A stretch of DNA of 64,000 nucleotides from Emergencia sp. 1XD21-10. GTDB lineage: Bacteria > Bacillota > Clostridia > Peptostreptococcales > Anaerovoracaceae. The position numbers were made by a program, and so were the translations under genes. Each line of letters begins with the position of its first letter. Within the stretch, counting starts at the first letter, position 1. Below the pieces are notes generated by a model, which did no database searches, was not told where the DNA came from, and was given only the letters and a program-made list of their open reading frames with translations. The stretch spans positions 1 through 64,000 of the forward strand of contig NZ_QWEQ01000019.1 of assembly GCF_009936045.1 (NCBI RefSeq). The letters are read 5' to 3'. This document shows, piece by piece, positions 62,398 to 64,000 of the stretch.

Positions 62398-63753
62398 TTA
62401 GCTGTTTTGATATGGAATGAACCGTCCCAGTGTTCCGTTGACCATGGTTTTGTCTTTCACCGCAATCTGTCCGCCTAATATGACATAAGAAATCCCATCG
62501 GGCGGCAGGGTCGGATGTTCATAGGTGGCACAGTCTGCAATCGCGTTCTCATCAAAAATGACGATATCCGCGTCGAAGCCTTCTCTGATTTCACCTTTTG
62601 TCTTCAGATTAAGACGATCGGCAGGCAGCACTGTCATCTTGCGCAGCGCGTCCATCATGGTCAGAACGCCTTTTTCGCGCACCATCCGTCCAAGGACACG
62701 AGGGAATGTTCCCGCGCCTCTCGGATGACCGCCGCCGTCAGTGAATCCGCAGTCGCTGCCTACCATGACATATGGAGCCTGATACGCAAGCTCTACTTCC
62801 GGCTCGTTCATTACAAATGCCGCTACATACAGATCCGGGTCTTCCGCGCGCAGTTTTTCAAACAGCGCCTTATCGCACCGCTGTCCTTTATATGAACCAG
62901 CCGTAACCATCAGGTCGCTGTAGTCCCACTTCTCAAAACTGGCTTCATCAAATACCGCGGTGCCGATGCCGGTGCAGAACGCCGTGTAAGGATAGCAGTC
63001 GCAGGTAATGTCCACCCCAGCGCCTCTGGCTTCCTCGATACACGTCAGCGCCTGTCGCATGTAGCCTACCGCGCTGCAGCTTCCAATATGGGACATCTGC
63101 ATGCCGTAGCCGCTTCTGCGCTGAATTTCCACCAGTTCCTCAATGGATGCCACACTGTCCGGTCCATCTGCGCGAAAATGCACAGAGGTCAAATATCCCG
63201 GCTCCTCCAGTGCAGACAAAAGTTCCACCGTTTCATCGGTTGTCACACCCGGCGCATATTCAAATCCGCAGGACAGTCCCACAGGACCGTATTTTCTGCA
63301 TGCTGCCAGTTCCCGTTTCATCTGGTCAAGCTGCGCTTTCGTAGACGGTTTATACCTGTCGCCGGCGCCGGCATGCTCACGCAGGCTGTTTTGTCCCACA
63401 AACATCATATAGTTGGTAGGACTGCCCTGACTGTTTACTCTGCCGCAAAAGTCTTCCAGCCTGTTATAGCTGTCGCCGCAGTTGCCGCCTACTTTCGTCG
63501 TAACGCCCATTCTGACCTCACAGGCCGCTGTGAAAAAGTCATGTGCATCGCCGTGCAGTGCGTTTTCATGGGCATGGATGTCGATAAAACCGGGAGAGGC
63601 AATTTTGCCCTCCGCATCGATGGTTTCCAGCGTATCCTCATCCACCGTTCCTACTTTCAAAATCGTTCCGTGATCAATTAAAATGTCGGCAACTTCCCAG
63701 GTATCTGTTTCAAAATCAGGGATTTTCGCATTCAATATTTTTAACTCTTTCAT
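62398..63753 (-). CDS. N-acyl-D-amino-acid deacylase-like amidohydrolase
   Basis: A 451-residue amidohydrolase of the D-aminoacylase group. PGFIDIHAHEN has the HxH metal pair, GVTTKVGGNCGDSYN the metal-bridging Cys region, SVHFRADGPD and MQMSHIGSC further His ligands, VGSDCGFTDGGGHPRGAG the late Asp. The HAHEN replaces the HTHDD usual in D-aminoacylases, so substrate preference may differ. It is 20 bp after an Opp-type ATPase gene, suggesting that imported acylated or D-residue peptides are its substrate. Confidence 0.85.
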   Translation of the reverse strand: MKELKILNAKIPDFETDTWEVADILIDHGTILKVGTVDEDTLETIDAEGKIASPGFIDIHAHENALHGDAHDFFTAACEVRMGVTTKVGGNCGDSYNRLEDFCGRVNSQGSPTNYMMFVGQNSLREHAGAGDRYKPSTKAQLDQMKRELAACRKYGPVGLSCGFEYAPGVTTDETVELLSALEEPGYLTSVHFRADGPDSVASIEELVEIQRRSGYGMQMSHIGSCSAVGYMRQALTCIEEARGAGVDITCDCYPYTAFCTGIGTAVFDEASFEKWDYSDLMVTAGSYKGQRCDKALFEKLRAEDPDLYVAAFVMNEPEVELAYQAPYVMVGSDCGFTDGGGHPRGAGTFPRVLGRMVREKGVLTMMDALRKMTVLPADRLNLKTKGEIREGFDADIVIFDENAIADCATYEHPTLPPDGISYVILGGQIAVKDKTMVNGTLGRFIPYQNS

Positions 63754-63773
63754 CGTTTCTCCTCACTGCAGCC

Positions 63774-64000
63774 TTAAAATTCCAGTTCTCCTGCAAAATG
63801 GCACGCCGAAAAATGGCCTTCGCCTACTTCTTTCATCTCCGGCGCTTCTGCCTTGCAGATTTCCTTACAATATTTACATCTGCCTGCGAATCGGCAGCCC
63901 GGCGTATCTTCGGTCAAACTCGGCATATCGCCGCTGAGCAGATACTTCTTGCGGTACCGCTCTTTCGGATGCAGAGGCGGCACAGAAGAAAGCAGCCCGA
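63774..64000 (-). CDS. Oligopeptide ABC transporter ATP-binding protein, C-terminal part (cut by window end)
   Basis: Only the last 75 codons are in the window. They read in the style of OppF/DppF: LLSSVPPLHPKERYRKKYLL, GDMPS, GCRFAGRCKYCKEICKAEAPEM and GHFSACHFA. The cysteine-rich C-terminal motif is diagnostic of the oligopeptide/dipeptide ATPases. The gene continues beyond base 64000 and probably belongs to an Opp operon upstream of the deacylase. Confidence 0.85.
   Translation of the reverse strand, partial: GLLSSVPPLHPKERYRKKYLLSGDMPSLTEDTPGCRFAGRCKYCKEICKAEAPEMKEVGEGHFSACHFAGELEF

Overview
The window looks like a chromosomal segment of an anaerobic, amino-acid- and peptide-fermenting Bacillota of class Clostridia, possibly an Anaerovoracaceae-like lineage; the genus cannot be fixed from sequence alone. 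Reasons: gram-positive style ribosome binding sites (GGAGG) before most genes, intrinsic terminators everywhere, a ferredoxin-dependent 2-oxoacid oxidoreductase, a single-chain iron-sulfur L-serine dehydratase, a B12-dependent ribonucleotide reductase, a short clostridial-type ThiC, and sigma-54 activators of the RocR kind. No rRNA, tRNA, CRISPR array, transposase or phage gene is visible.

Layout. 0.4-2.4 kb: ApbE flavin transferase divergent from a NusG-II-like protein and a Gx/HepS-type membrane protein. 2.4-10 kb: peptide utilisation (Xaa-Pro aminopeptidase, MFS transporter behind a perfect operator dyad, X-Pro dipeptidyl peptidase, a small regulator, and an M32 carboxypeptidase homologue that has lost its HEXXH site). 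10-25 kb: DUF4143 ATPase, PepT behind a MoxR/DUF58/transglutaminase operon, two YitT proteins, serine dehydratase, M18 aminopeptidase, a HepT/MntA toxin-antitoxin pair and EamA transporters. 25-35 kb: racemase, riboswitch-controlled ThiC, NrdR-box-controlled class II RNR, a secreted subtilase, and a TagO/dCMP deaminase/TruA/YhbY operon. 35-48 kb: prepilin peptidase, ArcD-like antiporter, GlnRS, an S-Me-THD (DUF917)/M29/NCS1 permease operon facing a PucR regulator, and a BlaI-cca-flavodoxin operon. 48-53 kb: 2-oxoacid:ferredoxin oxidoreductase and a half-size EamA transporter with an attenuated leader. 53-64 kb: a contiguous locus on the minus strand with an Opp-type transporter (cut by the window end), an N-acyl-D-amino-acid deacylase-like enzyme, an APC permease, two tandem sigma-54 activators, two arginine-deiminase-fold enzymes, a YtcJ-like amidohydrolase and a polysaccharide-deacetylase-fold enzyme.

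How it fits together. Peptides are imported (Opp, MFS) and trimmed by a broad peptidase set; the amino acids are deaminated (serine dehydratase, deiminase-fold enzymes), and the 2-oxoacids oxidised with ferredoxin reduction. The 53-64 kb block carries two near-consensus sigma-54 promoters, one before the permease and one before the deiminase operon, and the two linked activators are the obvious candidates to drive both. It reads as a regulon for an uncharacterised guanidino or N-acyl substrate.

The most novel signal is non-coding: three intergenic blocks of about 180 bp (near 7.7, 48.2 and 52.9 kb), each made of three successive hairpins built from TGACA units, many of them paired with a 9-bp period. 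Other signals are a 164-bp fold-back element with promoter-like ends, an 89-bp-spaced repeat before the oxidoreductase operon, and several promoters with symmetric operators placed over the -35/-10 region.
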